DNA of 64,000 bases from Lentihominibacter hominis (GCF_014385065.1 NZ_JACRTA010000002.1:372001-436000), one strand, 5' to 3'; numbered from the stretch's first letter, positions 1 through 9,030 are shown. The notes: a model not told the origin generated them from the letters alone. Numbers and translations: made by a program.

Positions 1-99
1 GGAAAATGTAAAGAGCTGGAGAACAGTTTCTTTGATCTTCAAATGGAGAACCTCCAGTTGAAGAAGGAATTGGAAAAGTATAAGAATAATAACGGATAA
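1..99 (+). CDS. zapA: Cell division protein ZapA, C-terminal end (partial)
   Basis: An open frame enters from the left edge and stops at 99. The 32 visible residues are charged and leucine-rich with heptad spacing (ELENSFFDLQMENLQL...), as in the C-terminal coiled coil of ZapA, the small FtsZ-ring-bundling protein. The identification rests mostly on position: zapA lies directly upstream of mutS2 in many Clostridia and Bacilli. The stop is 6 bases before mutS2, so the two are probably co-transcribed. The N-terminal globular half is outside the window, so another coiled-coil protein cannot be excluded. Confidence 0.55.
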   Translation, partial: GKCKELENSFFDLQMENLQLKKELEKYKNNNG

Positions 100-105
100 T
101 TCTAA

Positions 106-2475
106 ATGAAAGAAAAGACTTTAAATGTTTTAGAATATGACAAAATAATAGACATGCTTGCAGAAAAGGCAGGCTCTGAAATGACAAGAAAAATCATTTC
201 AGAGCTCAGGCCTTTTGATAATGTGTCTCAAATAAGAGAAAGTCAAGGTGAAACCACAGAAGCGGTAAGGCTGATTAATTATAAAGGGCCATTACCTGTC
301 GGTGGTTTTTATGATATTGAGGAAAGTGTATCATTTGCCAGAAAAGGCGGAACACTTACTATGGCGCAGCTTTTGAAAATCCTCTATAATATGAAAACTG
401 CGGAAAGAGTTGTATCATTTTTGAAGGGCGATATACCTGAAGTTCCCATAATATGTTCGGTGACAGAACTTCTGGCTGTTCATAAACGACTGTCGGAAGA
501 GATCGACAGATGTATTCTCTCAGAAGATGAAATGTCAGATAATGCCAGCGGTGAGCTTAGAAGCATAAGACGTGCCATGGTAAGACAGAATGAAGCTTTG
601 AAAGTTAAACTAAATCATATTCTGAATTCTGCTGATAATAAAACTATGTTACAAGATTCCATCGTTACCATGAGAAACGGCAGATATGTCATACCGGTAA
701 AGCAGGAACACAGAGGTCGTGTTCCGGGTATAGTACATGATCAGAGTGGCAGCGGAGCAACACTTTTTATAGAGCCTCAGGCAATAGTGAATTTTAACAA
801 CGAACTGAGACAGCTGGAGCTTGACGAAAAAGCTGAGATGAACAGGATTCTTAAGGAGCTTTCCGAGGGAGTGTCTGAGTATTATCACGATCTTGTCAAT
901 AATCAGAAACTTTTGCTTACTCTCGATTTGTTTATGGCCAAGGGTAAGCTTTCTATGGATATGGGTGGAGAAGAGCCGGAGATAAATGAAGATGGAATAA
1001 TGGATCTTAAGTCCGCAAGACATCCTCTTATAGCAGCGGATAAAGTTGTTCCCATAGATATATCCATCGGCGGAGAGTACAGGACGCTGGTAATAACAGG
1101 ACCTAATACAGGCGGCAAGACTGTGACTCTTAAGACAGCAGGGCTGCTTTCACTGATGTCGCAGACCGGTCTTCATATCCCCGCGGCAATAGGAAGTAGG
1201 CTTCCGGTTTATCATCAGATATTCGCAGATATAGGCGATGAACAGAGTATTGAGCAGAGTCTCTCAACATTTTCGTCTCATATGACCAATATTGTCGACA
1301 TAGTACAAGAGGCTGATAAAGAGAGCTTGGTGCTGCTTGATGAACTTGGGGCGGGAACAGATCCCACTGAGGGAGCGGCTCTGGCAATAGCCATATTGGA
1401 ACGTCTTTACAGCATGGGAGCTTATTCCGTATCCACAACACATTATACAGAGCTTAAAAAATATGCCATATCTACTGATGGAGTTGAAAATGCTTCCATG
1501 GAGTTTGACGTGGAGACGCTTAGTCCTACGTATAGGCTTATTATAGGCGTACCGGGCAAATCCAATGCTTTTGAGATATCTCGCAAGCTGGGGCTTTCCC
1601 GGGAAATAACCGACAGAGCGAGAGAACTTCTGCAGGAAGGAGATATTGCTTTTGAAGATGTGATATCGGCTCTTGAAGAAGATAAACGGATAGCCGAGGA
1701 AGAACGTGATGAAGCTATTTTGATAAATATAGAGATGAAACGGCAGAAAGAAGATCTTGAAAAAAGGGCCATAAAGTTTGAAGAACAGAAAGAAAAGGAG
1801 ATTTTACGGGCCAAAGAAAAGGCGAGAGAAATAATAAATGAGGCAAAAGAAGTTTCAAAAGAGGTTCAAGAGGAATTAAAAGCCCTTGCAAGGCTTGAGA
1901 GTATGGGAGAGAGAACAGCAGGCTTTGACAGAAACAGAAGACGCTTGCGGGAAATAGAAAAGAAAAACAGGAATACTATAAAGCGTGAGACAAATGATAA
2001 TCCTGTAGACCCGGCAAGTTTGTCTTTGGGAGACAGAGTGAAAATTCTTACCTTAAACCAAAATGGAGAAATAATATCTCTTCCCGATGAGAAAGGTTTG
2101 CTTCAGGTACAAGTGGGAATCATGAAGATTGGCGTTAATGTCTCTGATATAATGCTTATTGATAACGGAAAACCAAAGAAAAAAAAGAAAGCCTCCGGTT
2201 ACGGTAAGTTATATAAGAAAAAAGCACAGACAGTTTCCATGTCGGTAGATGTCAGAGGAAAAAATATGGATGATGCCGTAATGGATGTTGAAAAATATAT
2301 AGATGATGCTTTTATTTCGGGCCTTAAAGAAGTCACTGTGATACATGGAAGAGGAGAAGGTATACTCAGAAAAGGAATTCGAGATATGCTTAAGCGAAAC
2401 AAGAATGTAGACGGTTTCAGAAGCGGTGGATTTAATGAAGGTGGAGACGGTGTGACAATCGTGAATTTGAAATGA
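106..2475 (+). CDS. mutS2: Endonuclease MutS2 / ribosome-rescue ATPase
   Basis: A 789-residue protein of the usual family length. The core MutS ATPase has a Walker A GPNTGGKT near residue 334 and a Walker B/signature LVLLDELGAGTDPTEG near 410-425. A charged coiled-coil stretch follows (about 520-640), then a C-terminal Smr domain (about 710-789) with the VDVRG and HGRGEG motifs. MutS2 proteins lack the mismatch-recognition domain of MutS; they are known to limit recombination and, in Bacillus subtilis, to split collided ribosomes with the Smr nuclease domain. The Shine-Dalgarno is weak (GGAT at the end of zapA), which suggests translational coupling to the upstream gene. Confidence 0.97.
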   Translation: MKEKTLNVLEYDKIIDMLAEKAGSEMTRKIISELRPFDNVSQIRESQGETTEAVRLINYKGPLPVGGFYDIEESVSFARKGGTLTMAQLLKILYNMKTAERVVSFLKGDIPEVPIICSVTELLAVHKRLSEEIDRCILSEDEMSDNASGELRSIRRAMVRQNEALKVKLNHILNSADNKTMLQDSIVTMRNGRYVIPVKQEHRGRVPGIVHDQSGSGATLFIEPQAIVNFNNELRQLELDEKAEMNRILKELSEGVSEYYHDLVNNQKLLLTLDLFMAKGKLSMDMGGEEPEINEDGIMDLKSARHPLIAADKVVPIDISIGGEYRTLVITGPNTGGKTVTLKTAGLLSLMSQTGLHIPAAIGSRLPVYHQIFADIGDEQSIEQSLSTFSSHMTNIVDIVQEADKESLVLLDELGAGTDPTEGAALAIAILERLYSMGAYSVSTTHYTELKKYAISTDGVENASMEFDVETLSPTYRLIIGVPGKSNAFEISRKLGLSREITDRARELLQEGDIAFEDVISALEEDKRIAEEERDEAILINIEMKRQKEDLEKRAIKFEEQKEKEILRAKEKAREIINEAKEVSKEVQEELKALARLESMGERTAGFDRNRRRLREIEKKNRNTIKRETNDNPVDPASLSLGDRVKILTLNQNGEIISLPDEKGLLQVQVGIMKIGVNVSDIMLIDNGKPKKKKKASGYGKLYKKKAQTVSMSVDVRGKNMDDAVMDVEKYIDDAFISGLKEVTVIHGRGEGILRKGIRDMLKRNKNVDGFRSGGFNEGGDGVTIVNLK

Positions 2476-2513
2476 TATTTAAAATGTTGATATAGAAGAA
2501 GAGGAGAAAAATA

Positions 2514-4226
2514 ATGATCAGTTACAGAGAAAGGATTGCGGATATTTTGGCTCCGCAGATCGAAGGACTGGAAAAAGAAGAGATAATGTCTATGATAGAG
2601 ACACCGGCTGACAGCAAAATGGGAGATTATGCATTTCCATGTTTTAAGTTAGCTAAAATATTGCGAAAAGCGCCTCCTATGATAGCTAAATCCATAGCTG
2701 AGGATATAAGAGAAGACAGCGTATTTGAAAGAGTGGAAAGTGTTAACGCCTATGTCAACATGTTCATTTCCAAGGAGGAGTTTGCCAAAGAGGTGGTAGA
2801 TGAAGTAATTGAGAAAGGTGATGATTACGGCAGGAGTGATATAGGAGCCGGCAAGAAAGTTATCGTTGAGTATTCTTCACCTAATATAGCCAAGCCTTTT
2901 CATATCGGGCATATCAGAAGTACGGTAATCGGAAACTCTATATACAAGATATATGATTTTCTCGGATACGATACCATGAGAATCAACCATCTGGGAGATT
3001 ACGGAACCCAGTTTGGTAAGATGATTTGTGCTTACAGAAGGTGGGGAAATAAGGAAGATGTAATAAAGGAACCTATAAAATCTCTGCTCTCATATTACAC
3101 AAAGTTTCATGAAGAAGCCGAAAAGGATCCTTCTTTAGAGGATGAAGCCAGAGCTATATTCACAAGACTTGAAAAGGGCGAGCCTGAGGAAGTTGAGCTT
3201 TGGCAGTGGTTCAGAGACGAAAGCCTTAAGGAATTCAACAGGGTATACGAGATGCTGGGTATAACTTTTGATTCATATAACGGCGAAAGTTTTTATTCCG
3301 ACAAGATGCCGAGATTCGTCAATGAACTTAAGGAATCCGGACTGCTCATAGAGGATGACGGAGCACAGATTGTAAAACTGGATGAGTATGGCCTTCCTCC
3401 GGCGCTTATAACAAAGTCGGATGGTTCTACTCTTTATATAACAAGAGATATAGCGGCAGCTGTTTACAGAAAAGAGACTTACGATTTTTATAAAAACATA
3501 TATGTTGTGGCATCTCAGCAGAATCTTCATTTTCAGCAGTGGATAAAGGTTATAGAGCTTCTTGGATACGAATGGGCAAATGACTGTGTTCACGTACCTT
3601 TTGGCCTTGTCAGCATGGAAGAGGGTACCATGTCCACAAGGCAAGGAAGAGTTATTTTCCTTGAGGATGTACTCAATAGAGCTGTAGAGCAGACTAAGAA
3701 GATAATTGTAGAGAAAAATGTCAATACTGAAAATATCGATGAGACTGCCAGAGAAGTCGGTATCGGAGCTGTGGTATTTAACGAACTGTCAAATTACAGG
3801 ATAAAGGATTATGTGTTCTCATGGGATAAAGTCCTTAATTTTGAAGGGGAAACAGGACCTTATGTTCAGTATACTCATGCAAGAGCCTGCAGTATACTGA
3901 GAAATGCCGGAGAAGAGATACAGGCAAATGCCAAGGAAGGCTTTGATGCCAAGTATATTACATCAGAAAGCGCTCACAGACTTATGAAACTGATATATGA
4001 GATGCCGGAAGTAATAGTTGAAGCGGGAGAAAAGTATGAACCTTCTGTAGTTACAAGGCATATAGTAGATATAGCGCAGGCTTTCAATAAATTTTATCAT
4101 GATGAACATATACTGGTAGATAATGAAGATGAAAAGACTGCCAAGGTAGCGCTTGTTACAGCAGCCAAAACAGCTATTAAAAATGGTCTTGGACTGCTGG
4201 GTATGAAAGCGCCTGAAAAAATGTAA
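2514..4226 (+). CDS. argS: Arginine--tRNA ligase
   Basis: Class I aminoacyl-tRNA synthetase of 570 residues that charges tRNA-Arg in the cytoplasm. The N-terminal Add1 domain (about 1-100) is followed by the HIGH signature (PFHIGHIRS near 130) and the family pattern SSPNIAKPFHIGH; a KMSKS-like loop reads MSTRQG near 372. The C-terminal DALR anticodon-binding domain shows ETGPYVQYTHARACSI and a DEHILVDNEDEKTAK segment. A clear AGGAG precedes the ATG. Arginine appears again in this window in carAB and argGH, but argS is far from them and sits with housekeeping genes. Confidence 0.97.
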   Translation: MISYRERIADILAPQIEGLEKEEIMSMIETPADSKMGDYAFPCFKLAKILRKAPPMIAKSIAEDIREDSVFERVESVNAYVNMFISKEEFAKEVVDEVIEKGDDYGRSDIGAGKKVIVEYSSPNIAKPFHIGHIRSTVIGNSIYKIYDFLGYDTMRINHLGDYGTQFGKMICAYRRWGNKEDVIKEPIKSLLSYYTKFHEEAEKDPSLEDEARAIFTRLEKGEPEEVELWQWFRDESLKEFNRVYEMLGITFDSYNGESFYSDKMPRFVNELKESGLLIEDDGAQIVKLDEYGLPPALITKSDGSTLYITRDIAAAVYRKETYDFYKNIYVVASQQNLHFQQWIKVIELLGYEWANDCVHVPFGLVSMEEGTMSTRQGRVIFLEDVLNRAVEQTKKIIVEKNVNTENIDETAREVGIGAVVFNELSNYRIKDYVFSWDKVLNFEGETGPYVQYTHARACSILRNAGEEIQANAKEGFDAKYITSESAHRLMKLIYEMPEVIVEAGEKYEPSVVTRHIVDIAQAFNKFYHDEHILVDNEDEKTAKVALVTAAKTAIKNGLGLLGMKAPEKM

Positions 4227-4246
4227 AGATTGACAGGGAGGAAAAC

Positions 4247-5119
4247 ATGAGATACGAGGGAGATATATACAGACCTCCAAGCGAGGCATACAGTTTGCTT
4301 GTACAGGTAACTATAGGATGTACTCATAATAAATGTACATTTTGTAAGATGTTTAAGGATAAAAAGTTCAGAGTGAGAAATATAGAAGAAGTTTTTGAAG
4401 ATTTGGCATGGGCAAGAAAAAGATACAGCCGGGTTGAGCGAATGTTTCTGTGTGACGGGGATGCGCTTGCTCTTTCTAATAAGAGATTGATGCCGATTCT
4501 GAAATATATATCGGATAATTTTCCTGAATGTGAAAGAGTTACCATTTATGGGAGAGCTACTGATATTCTCAAAAAAACAGATGAAGAAATGCGTGAGCTT
4601 TACGAGGCCGGGCTTACTATGGTCTATATAGGAGCCGAATCGGGAAGTGATAAGGTTCTCAAGGACATCTGCAAGGGTGAGACAAGACAGCAGCTAATTG
4701 ACGGCGTAAAGAAAATTGAGGCTTGCGGTATGCAGGCGTCTGTTACATTTATCTCTGGTCTTGCAGGCAAAGATGGATGGGAGGATCATGCTGTTCAGAC
4801 GGGAACAATGATAAGTGAGATGCAGCCTTCATACGTGGGTCTTCTTACGCTGATCGTAGAACCTACTGTACCTATGTATGAAGACATAGAATCAGGAAAG
4901 CTGAAACTGCTTTCTCCTGATGAAGTGATGGCAGAGACTCTGCTTATGCTTGAAAATACTAATGTTACAAAAAAATGTGTGTTCAGGAGCAATCATGCGT
5001 CAAACTATGTTTCTTTAAGGGGAGACCTTCCCGAGGACAAGGAAAAGATGATGAATACGTTGAGAAAAGCTATGAAGAATCATGATATGCTGAGAGATGA
5101 AAGGTTCAGAGCTCTTTAA
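4247..5119 (+). CDS. Radical SAM protein of unknown substrate
   Basis: A 290-residue radical SAM protein. The cluster-binding cysteines lie at the N-terminus as CTHNKCTFC (residues about 25-33), a CX4CX2C spacing instead of the textbook CX3CX2C; this spacing is, from memory, usual in a clostridial COG1032-like group. Downstream are the SAM-binding cues GAESGSDKVL (about 127-136) and a TIM-barrel pattern. There is no B12-binding or SPASM domain. The Shine-Dalgarno GGGAGG is 6 bases before the ATG. It follows argS by 20 bases and precedes the TPR protein, probably as one transcript. Substrate unknown. Confidence 0.85.
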   Translation: MRYEGDIYRPPSEAYSLLVQVTIGCTHNKCTFCKMFKDKKFRVRNIEEVFEDLAWARKRYSRVERMFLCDGDALALSNKRLMPILKYISDNFPECERVTIYGRATDILKKTDEEMRELYEAGLTMVYIGAESGSDKVLKDICKGETRQQLIDGVKKIEACGMQASVTFISGLAGKDGWEDHAVQTGTMISEMQPSYVGLLTLIVEPTVPMYEDIESGKLKLLSPDEVMAETLLMLENTNVTKKCVFRSNHASNYVSLRGDLPEDKEKMMNTLRKAMKNHDMLRDERFRAL

Positions 5120-5135
5120 GTTCAAGAGGAGGATT

Positions 5136-6245
5136 ATGAGCGCAGAATTTAAATATGATATACAGCTCAGAGATGATCGTATAGGAAAGTATTTCAGAAA
5201 ATACCTGAATAGATTTATATTCGCAGAGTTTTCCGAGGATTTTATAAATAAGTCCAAGGCAAAAGATCTGATGAAAGGCGTCCCTATACCTCTTAGAAAA
5301 GAAGAAGTTCGGGAGTTTTCCGGTGGGGATGGTGTCTCTATGTTTAAAATAGCAGAAAATATGGCATGGGTGATGGGGTGTGATCCTCATTTTAAACATA
5401 CAAAAGATTATGCGGCTATACTATTAAAATTGTATAATCATAAGATATATGAGGGGATACTTAAGACAGGAAGAGATGCTGCGGAAAGGGGAGATATGGA
5501 CGATGCATGTATTCATTTCAGAGCTACTCTCTGTATGAAACCTGATTATCTTCACGGAATGTACAGTTATGCCAGAGCGTGCAGGGCCATGTATCTTTCC
5601 AGCGGCAACGAGGAATACACAGGCAGATTTAAAGCAGAAGCACTGAACTGGTTCGAGATTTTGACAGAGGTACATCCTAAGTTTGCCCAGGGGTATTATT
5701 ATTTGGGATATGCCTATCTTAATATGGGACTTTATGCTAAAGCCGATATTGTCTGGAAAAGTTTCATAAAATTGAGTAAAAACGGGAAGGATAAAAAGGA
5801 GATCAAGACAAGATTGTCTCAGATCGAAGAGCCTCTTCGCATCGAATCGGGTTATAATCATATAATGGCCGGAAGATATGAAAAGGGGATAGAACTTCTC
5901 CAACCTTTTTTATCGTCAAGGTTTAGCGACTGGTGGCCTCTCCATTATTATCTTGGCGTGGCTTATGAGATGGTGGGAAGACGTCAGGCTGCTGTTGAGA
6001 GACTTAAACAGGCTTTAAGGCTTAACGGAAGCCATCTGGAAACCATGGAGGAGCTTCTTTCCATATATAAAGCTGAAGATAATAGGGAAGGCATTGAGAA
6101 ATACTCCAAGAAAATAGACATGATAAAGGCGGCAATGGAAGAAGATCGCAAGGCTAATCTTAAAGAGATAAAAAAAGAGGATGAAAAGCTCCAGCAAGCT
6201 AAGCCGGAGAAGATGGACCCGGAGATTATTTCTTTTGATGAGTAA
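5136..6245 (+). CDS. Tetratricopeptide-repeat protein
   Basis: A 369-residue cytoplasmic protein. Starts upstream of 5136 are possible, but AGAGGAGG lies 6 bases before ATG 5136, and the longer form would overlap the preceding gene. TPR-like helical pairs are visible: GDMDDACIHFRATLCMKPDYLHGMYSYARA, FAQGYYYLGYAYLNMGLYAKADIV and WPLHYYLGVAYEMVGRRQAAVERL (described by region, about residues 115-320). The C-terminus is highly charged and lysine-rich. TPRs bind proteins; no catalytic motif is seen. Function unknown. Confidence 0.8.
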   Translation: MSAEFKYDIQLRDDRIGKYFRKYLNRFIFAEFSEDFINKSKAKDLMKGVPIPLRKEEVREFSGGDGVSMFKIAENMAWVMGCDPHFKHTKDYAAILLKLYNHKIYEGILKTGRDAAERGDMDDACIHFRATLCMKPDYLHGMYSYARACRAMYLSSGNEEYTGRFKAEALNWFEILTEVHPKFAQGYYYLGYAYLNMGLYAKADIVWKSFIKLSKNGKDKKEIKTRLSQIEEPLRIESGYNHIMAGRYEKGIELLQPFLSSRFSDWWPLHYYLGVAYEMVGRRQAAVERLKQALRLNGSHLETMEELLSIYKAEDNREGIEKYSKKIDMIKAAMEEDRKANLKEIKKEDEKLQQAKPEKMDPEIISFDE

Positions 6246-6306
6246 AGCCATTAAATATGTAAAAGTATATTATGAAAAAAACAATATTAAAATAGTAAAT
6301 TTTAGG

Positions 6307-6336
6307 TTGACATATAGCCATAGGTTGCGGTATAAT
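6307..6336 (+). promoter_or_regulatory. Promoter of the tRNA cluster
   Basis: A consensus -35 TTGACA (6307-6312) and consensus -10 TATAAT (6331-6336) are separated by 18 bases. The first tRNA begins 33 bases after the -10. The perfect boxes fit a strong stable-RNA promoter. Confidence 0.8.
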
Positions 6337-6368
6337 AGCAATTGCCGTTATGGAGAACAACCTAATAT

Positions 6369-6443
6369 TCCGAGGTAGCTCAATGGTGGAGCAACCGGCT
6401 GTTAACCGGTAGGCTGTGGGTTCGAGCCCCACCCTCGGAGCCA
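6369..6443 (+). tRNA. tRNA-Asn (anticodon GTT)
   Basis: A full cloverleaf can be drawn: acceptor arm TCCGAGG/CCTCGGA, anticodon stem ACCGG/CCGGT with loop CTGTTAA, T arm GTGGG-TTCGAGC-CCCAC, discriminator G and an encoded CCA. It is the first of three tRNAs. Confidence 0.97.
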
Positions 6444-6448
6444 AATAA

Positions 6449-6484
6449 AATAATAATCTGAAGCATAGACTTCAGATTATTATT
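6449..6484 (+). terminator. Long perfect hairpin between tRNA-Asn and tRNA-Leu
   Basis: AATAATAATCTGAAG (6449-6463) and CTTCAGATTATTATT (6470-6484) form a perfect 15-bp stem with a 6-base loop. The 3' arm abuts the first base of tRNA-Leu at 6486. The arm ends in a T-rich but not pure T tract, so it may be a weak terminator or an RNA-processing element. Confidence 0.55.
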
Positions 6485-6485
6485 T

Positions 6486-6574
6486 GCCGGAGTGGCGGAA
6501 TTGGCAGACGCACAGGACTTAAAATCCTGCGATCCTAACAGATCGTACCGGTTCGACCCCGGTCTCCGGCACCA
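6486..6574 (+). tRNA. tRNA-Leu (anticodon TAA)
   Basis: A class II tRNA with a long variable arm. Acceptor arm GCCGGAG/CTCCGGC, anticodon stem CAGGA/TCCTG with loop CTTAAAA, a variable arm around CGATCCTAACAGATCG, T loop TTCGACC, discriminator A and encoded CCA. Confidence 0.97.
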
Positions 6575-6608
6575 AAAAAGAATATCAGATGTAAAAGCAT
6601 CGCATTGT

Positions 6609-6684
6609 CGCGGGGTGGAGCAGTTGGTAGCTCGTCGGGCTCATAACCCGGAGGCCGCAGGTTCAAATCCTGTCCCCGCAACCA
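6609..6684 (+). tRNA. Initiator tRNA-fMet (anticodon CAT)
   Basis: The acceptor arm starts CGCGGGG and ends CCCCGCA, leaving the C1/A72 mismatch of bacterial initiators. The anticodon stem has the three consecutive G-C pairs (GGG-CTCATAA-CCC) needed for initiation. Encoded CCA. These features separate it from the elongator tRNA-Met. Confidence 0.95.
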
Positions 6685-6689
6685 TAGAA

Positions 6690-6730
6690 AATGGCTGAAT
6701 CTCAATGATTCAGCCATTATTATTTTTTAT
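6690..6730 (+). terminator. Intrinsic terminator of the tRNA cluster
   Basis: AATGGCTGAATC (6690-6701) pairs perfectly with GATTCAGCCATT (6707-6718) around a 5-base loop, followed by a T-rich run (ATTATTTTTTATTTT). Confidence 0.85.
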
Positions 6731-6816
6731 TTTCGGGAAATTTAATTATATTGTAAAAATGCTATGATGCAAGGAAAGTAACTTTGTATACTATAAAAGC
6801 TGGAGAATAAAGTTTC

Positions 6817-7758
6817 TTAGTGTTTCTTTATCTTCTGCAACAATGTGTTTATAAGAAGTTTTTCGAATTCTAATATGTACAATGGTTTTTCTGCATCAAG
6901 CATTGAGACGATTTCGAGACGAAGCGGTTTAGCAAATGAATAGATAGGAATAACATGTATAAGTTCATTTTTTCGGCAGATTCTGTTATGGGATGAGATG
7001 TGCGACAAGAGCATGTCGGAGCTTACAATGGCGCCCAGCCCTTTAGCGCACAGTGCTATTTGTGTGGCAGTATCACTTATCTGATATGGGAATAAAAGTT
7101 CAACATGGTGGGCATCCATACAATCCTGGAGCAGCCTGTTAACGACACTTGTAGAATAACTTTTGATGAAAGGCACATGTTCAAATACTTTCAGGTTTGA
7201 GACTCCTTTAAGGAGTTCTTTTTTGATTTCCGGAAAGGACTGATTCAGCAGACCTTCTGAGATACATATGCAAAGATTGTCATCACACACATGGATGTAA
7301 GATAGATCCTTTTTATAAGGGGGATTGACTCCGAGAAAAAGGTCCACGTATCCTTTTCTTAAGTTATCTTCCAATATCATAGTATCATTGTTAAGAAACA
7401 ATACTTCAACTTTAGGGAAAAGAGAATTATAAAGGGGCATGATCTCGGGGAGGATAATCTGAGCACGGGAAGCTCCTATTCCTACTGTAAATCGGCCCCT
7501 TTCCCCTGTTGCGTGCTGCCGTATGGTTTCGTTTGTGCTGCTTTCGATCACTTTTATTTTTTGAAGGGAATTCATAAGTGATATTCCAGCTTCAGTCAAA
7601 GCGAACGGTTTGCGTGTAAAGAGTTTGACTCCATAGTTTTTTTCCAGTCTGTTTATATGATCACTTACACATTGCTGTGAGACAAAGGCTCTCTTAGCAG
7701 CTTTGCTTATGCTCAGTTCTTCGGCAACATATAAAAAAATTTCTTGGTTTACTTGCAT
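6817..7758 (-). CDS. LysR-family transcriptional regulator
   Basis: A 313-residue protein. The N-terminal winged helix-turn-helix (residues 1-60, ELSISKAAKRAFVSQQCVSDHINRLEKNYGVKLFTR) is typical of LysR activators; the C-terminal periplasmic-binding-protein-like domain should bind the inducer. It is divergent from the transporter-hydrolase operon at 7933-13379, the classical arrangement for a LysR regulator and its target. A perfect inverted repeat at 7821-7844 lies near -65 of the divergent promoter and is its probable site. The inducer is unknown; it is likely the substrate of the operon. Confidence 0.92.
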   Translation of the reverse strand: MQVNQEIFLYVAEELSISKAAKRAFVSQQCVSDHINRLEKNYGVKLFTRKPFALTEAGISLMNSLQKIKVIESSTNETIRQHATGERGRFTVGIGASRAQIILPEIMPLYNSLFPKVEVLFLNNDTMILEDNLRKGYVDLFLGVNPPYKKDLSYIHVCDDNLCICISEGLLNQSFPEIKKELLKGVSNLKVFEHVPFIKSYSTSVVNRLLQDCMDAHHVELLFPYQISDTATQIALCAKGLGAIVSSDMLLSHISSHNRICRKNELIHVIPIYSFAKPLRLEIVSMLDAEKPLYILEFEKLLINTLLQKIKKH

Positions 7759-7820
7759 TTTAACTCCTTCTCGACATTATCCTGTTTTTTACAATTAAAA
7801 TATATCATATAAACAGTAAA

Positions 7821-7844
7821 AATAACAAGATAAACCTTGTTATT
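7821..7844. promoter_or_regulatory. Probable LysR recognition site
   Basis: AATAACAAG (7821-7829) and CTTGTTATT (7836-7844) are a perfect 9-bp inverted repeat with a 6-base spacer. It contains the T-N11-A pattern of LysR sites and is centred at 7832.5, about 64-65 bases upstream of the start expected from the -10 at 7885-7890. Such regulators usually bind their recognition site at -65. Confidence 0.65.
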
Positions 7845-7861
7845 ATAAAGAATATACTTGT

Positions 7862-7890
7862 TTGAATTTGTAATTTGCAAGGGATATAAT
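7862..7890 (+). promoter_or_regulatory. Promoter of the catabolic-like operon
   Basis: -35 TTGAAT (7862-7867), 17-base spacer, -10 TATAAT (7885-7890). The first start codon is at 7933. The -35 is two bases off consensus (TTGAAT against TTGACA), consistent with an activated promoter. Confidence 0.65.
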
Positions 7891-7932
7891 TTTAGGGGAA
7901 TAATATGTCGTTTTAGAAAGGATTGGGCGTTT

Positions 7933-9030
7933 ATGACAGGAAGTAGTAATGTAAGAATTTTAAATGTTGTAAAGATTGCCGGAGTGTTCATCGCATGGGC
8001 GATAGGTTCAGGTTCAGTAACCGGACAGGCGTCACTGCAGTATTTTTGCGCGTACGGAGCATGGGGGTTCCTGGGAATAGTTATTGACTGTTTGCTTCAT
8101 TTATTTTTGCTGCTGGCATTTTTCAGTATCGGACATAAGATGCAGTTTGAAAATCCTCTTGCCATATACACATATTTCAGCGGTGAAAAGATAGGCAAGA
8201 TTTTTCAGGTGCTTTCTATAATATTACTTTATTCGGCACCTGTAGTAATGATTTCGGGGTTTGGGGCATCTCTTAATCAGCATTTCGGAGTACCTACCCA
8301 GGTGGGATCAATTTTGCTGGGAGTACTGTGCCTTATCACTATATTGCTGGGATTGAAAAAACTTGTTAATATAACAGGCAGTATAGGACCTTTCATGATA
8401 ATGCTTACTATAGCGATTTGTCTGATATATCTTTTTAATAATATAGATGGGCTTTCTGAGGGAATTAAAGAAGCTCCGCAGATAGGGATAGCGAAGATAG
8501 CTCCGTACTGGTGGCTTGCAGGATTGTATTATACTACATGTACTCCGTTTCAGTCAGCTCCGTTTTTTGCGGCAACGGCAAAAAATTTCGATGTGAAAGC
8601 GGAACTTAAGTATGGAGCTGTATTAGGGGTCATTCTTTACGGTATTACTGATGCAGTAATGGCATGTGCATTGTTTTCCAATATTGAAGTTTTAAGTGAA
8701 AAGATGATACCTAATCTTTATATAGCAAATCTTATTTCACCTGCGTTGGGATTTGTATTTATCATAGTTATATTCTTAGCTATTTATTCATCATGTGTAC
8801 CTGCTATGTTTACACTGTGTGCATCATTTAAGAAAGAAAAGACGCCGGGCTACAATAAATTTGCTGTCTGTCTTGTTACAGCATCTGTACTTTGTTCAAT
8901 GCTTCTTCCTTTTGACAGACTTCTCGGATTGGTTTACGGTACATATGGGGTGTTGGGAGGAATTCTTGTAATCTTTATTTTTGCAAAACAAATGAGAGAC
9001 AGAAAAGAGGAAAAGCTTAAAAATGTGTAA
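7933..9030 (+). CDS. YkvI-like membrane transporter
   Basis: A 365-residue polytopic membrane protein with about ten hydrophobic helices. It resembles the YkvI family (distant relatives of the APC/SSS transporters): the first helix has VFIAWAIGSGSVTGQASLQYF, matching the small-residue-rich start of that family. ATG 7933 is chosen because AAAGGA is just upstream and the extra upstream residues are not membrane-like. First gene of the operon controlled by the divergent LysR protein, it probably imports the compound that the next enzymes break down. It overlaps the hydrolase gene by 8 bases. Substrate unknown. Confidence 0.75.
   Translation: MTGSSNVRILNVVKIAGVFIAWAIGSGSVTGQASLQYFCAYGAWGFLGIVIDCLLHLFLLLAFFSIGHKMQFENPLAIYTYFSGEKIGKIFQVLSIILLYSAPVVMISGFGASLNQHFGVPTQVGSILLGVLCLITILLGLKKLVNITGSIGPFMIMLTIAICLIYLFNNIDGLSEGIKEAPQIGIAKIAPYWWLAGLYYTTCTPFQSAPFFAATAKNFDVKAELKYGAVLGVILYGITDAVMACALFSNIEVLSEKMIPNLYIANLISPALGFVFIIVIFLAIYSSCVPAMFTLCASFKKEKTPGYNKFAVCLVTASVLCSMLLPFDRLLGLVYGTYGVLGGILVIFIFAKQMRDRKEEKLKNV

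Noticed and set aside
6492..6717. Short ORFs on both strands across the tRNA genes (for example one containing GVEQLVARRAHNPEAAGSNPVPAT)
   Set aside because: They are translations of tRNA sequence and have no ribosome binding site; such false ORFs are common at tRNA loci.
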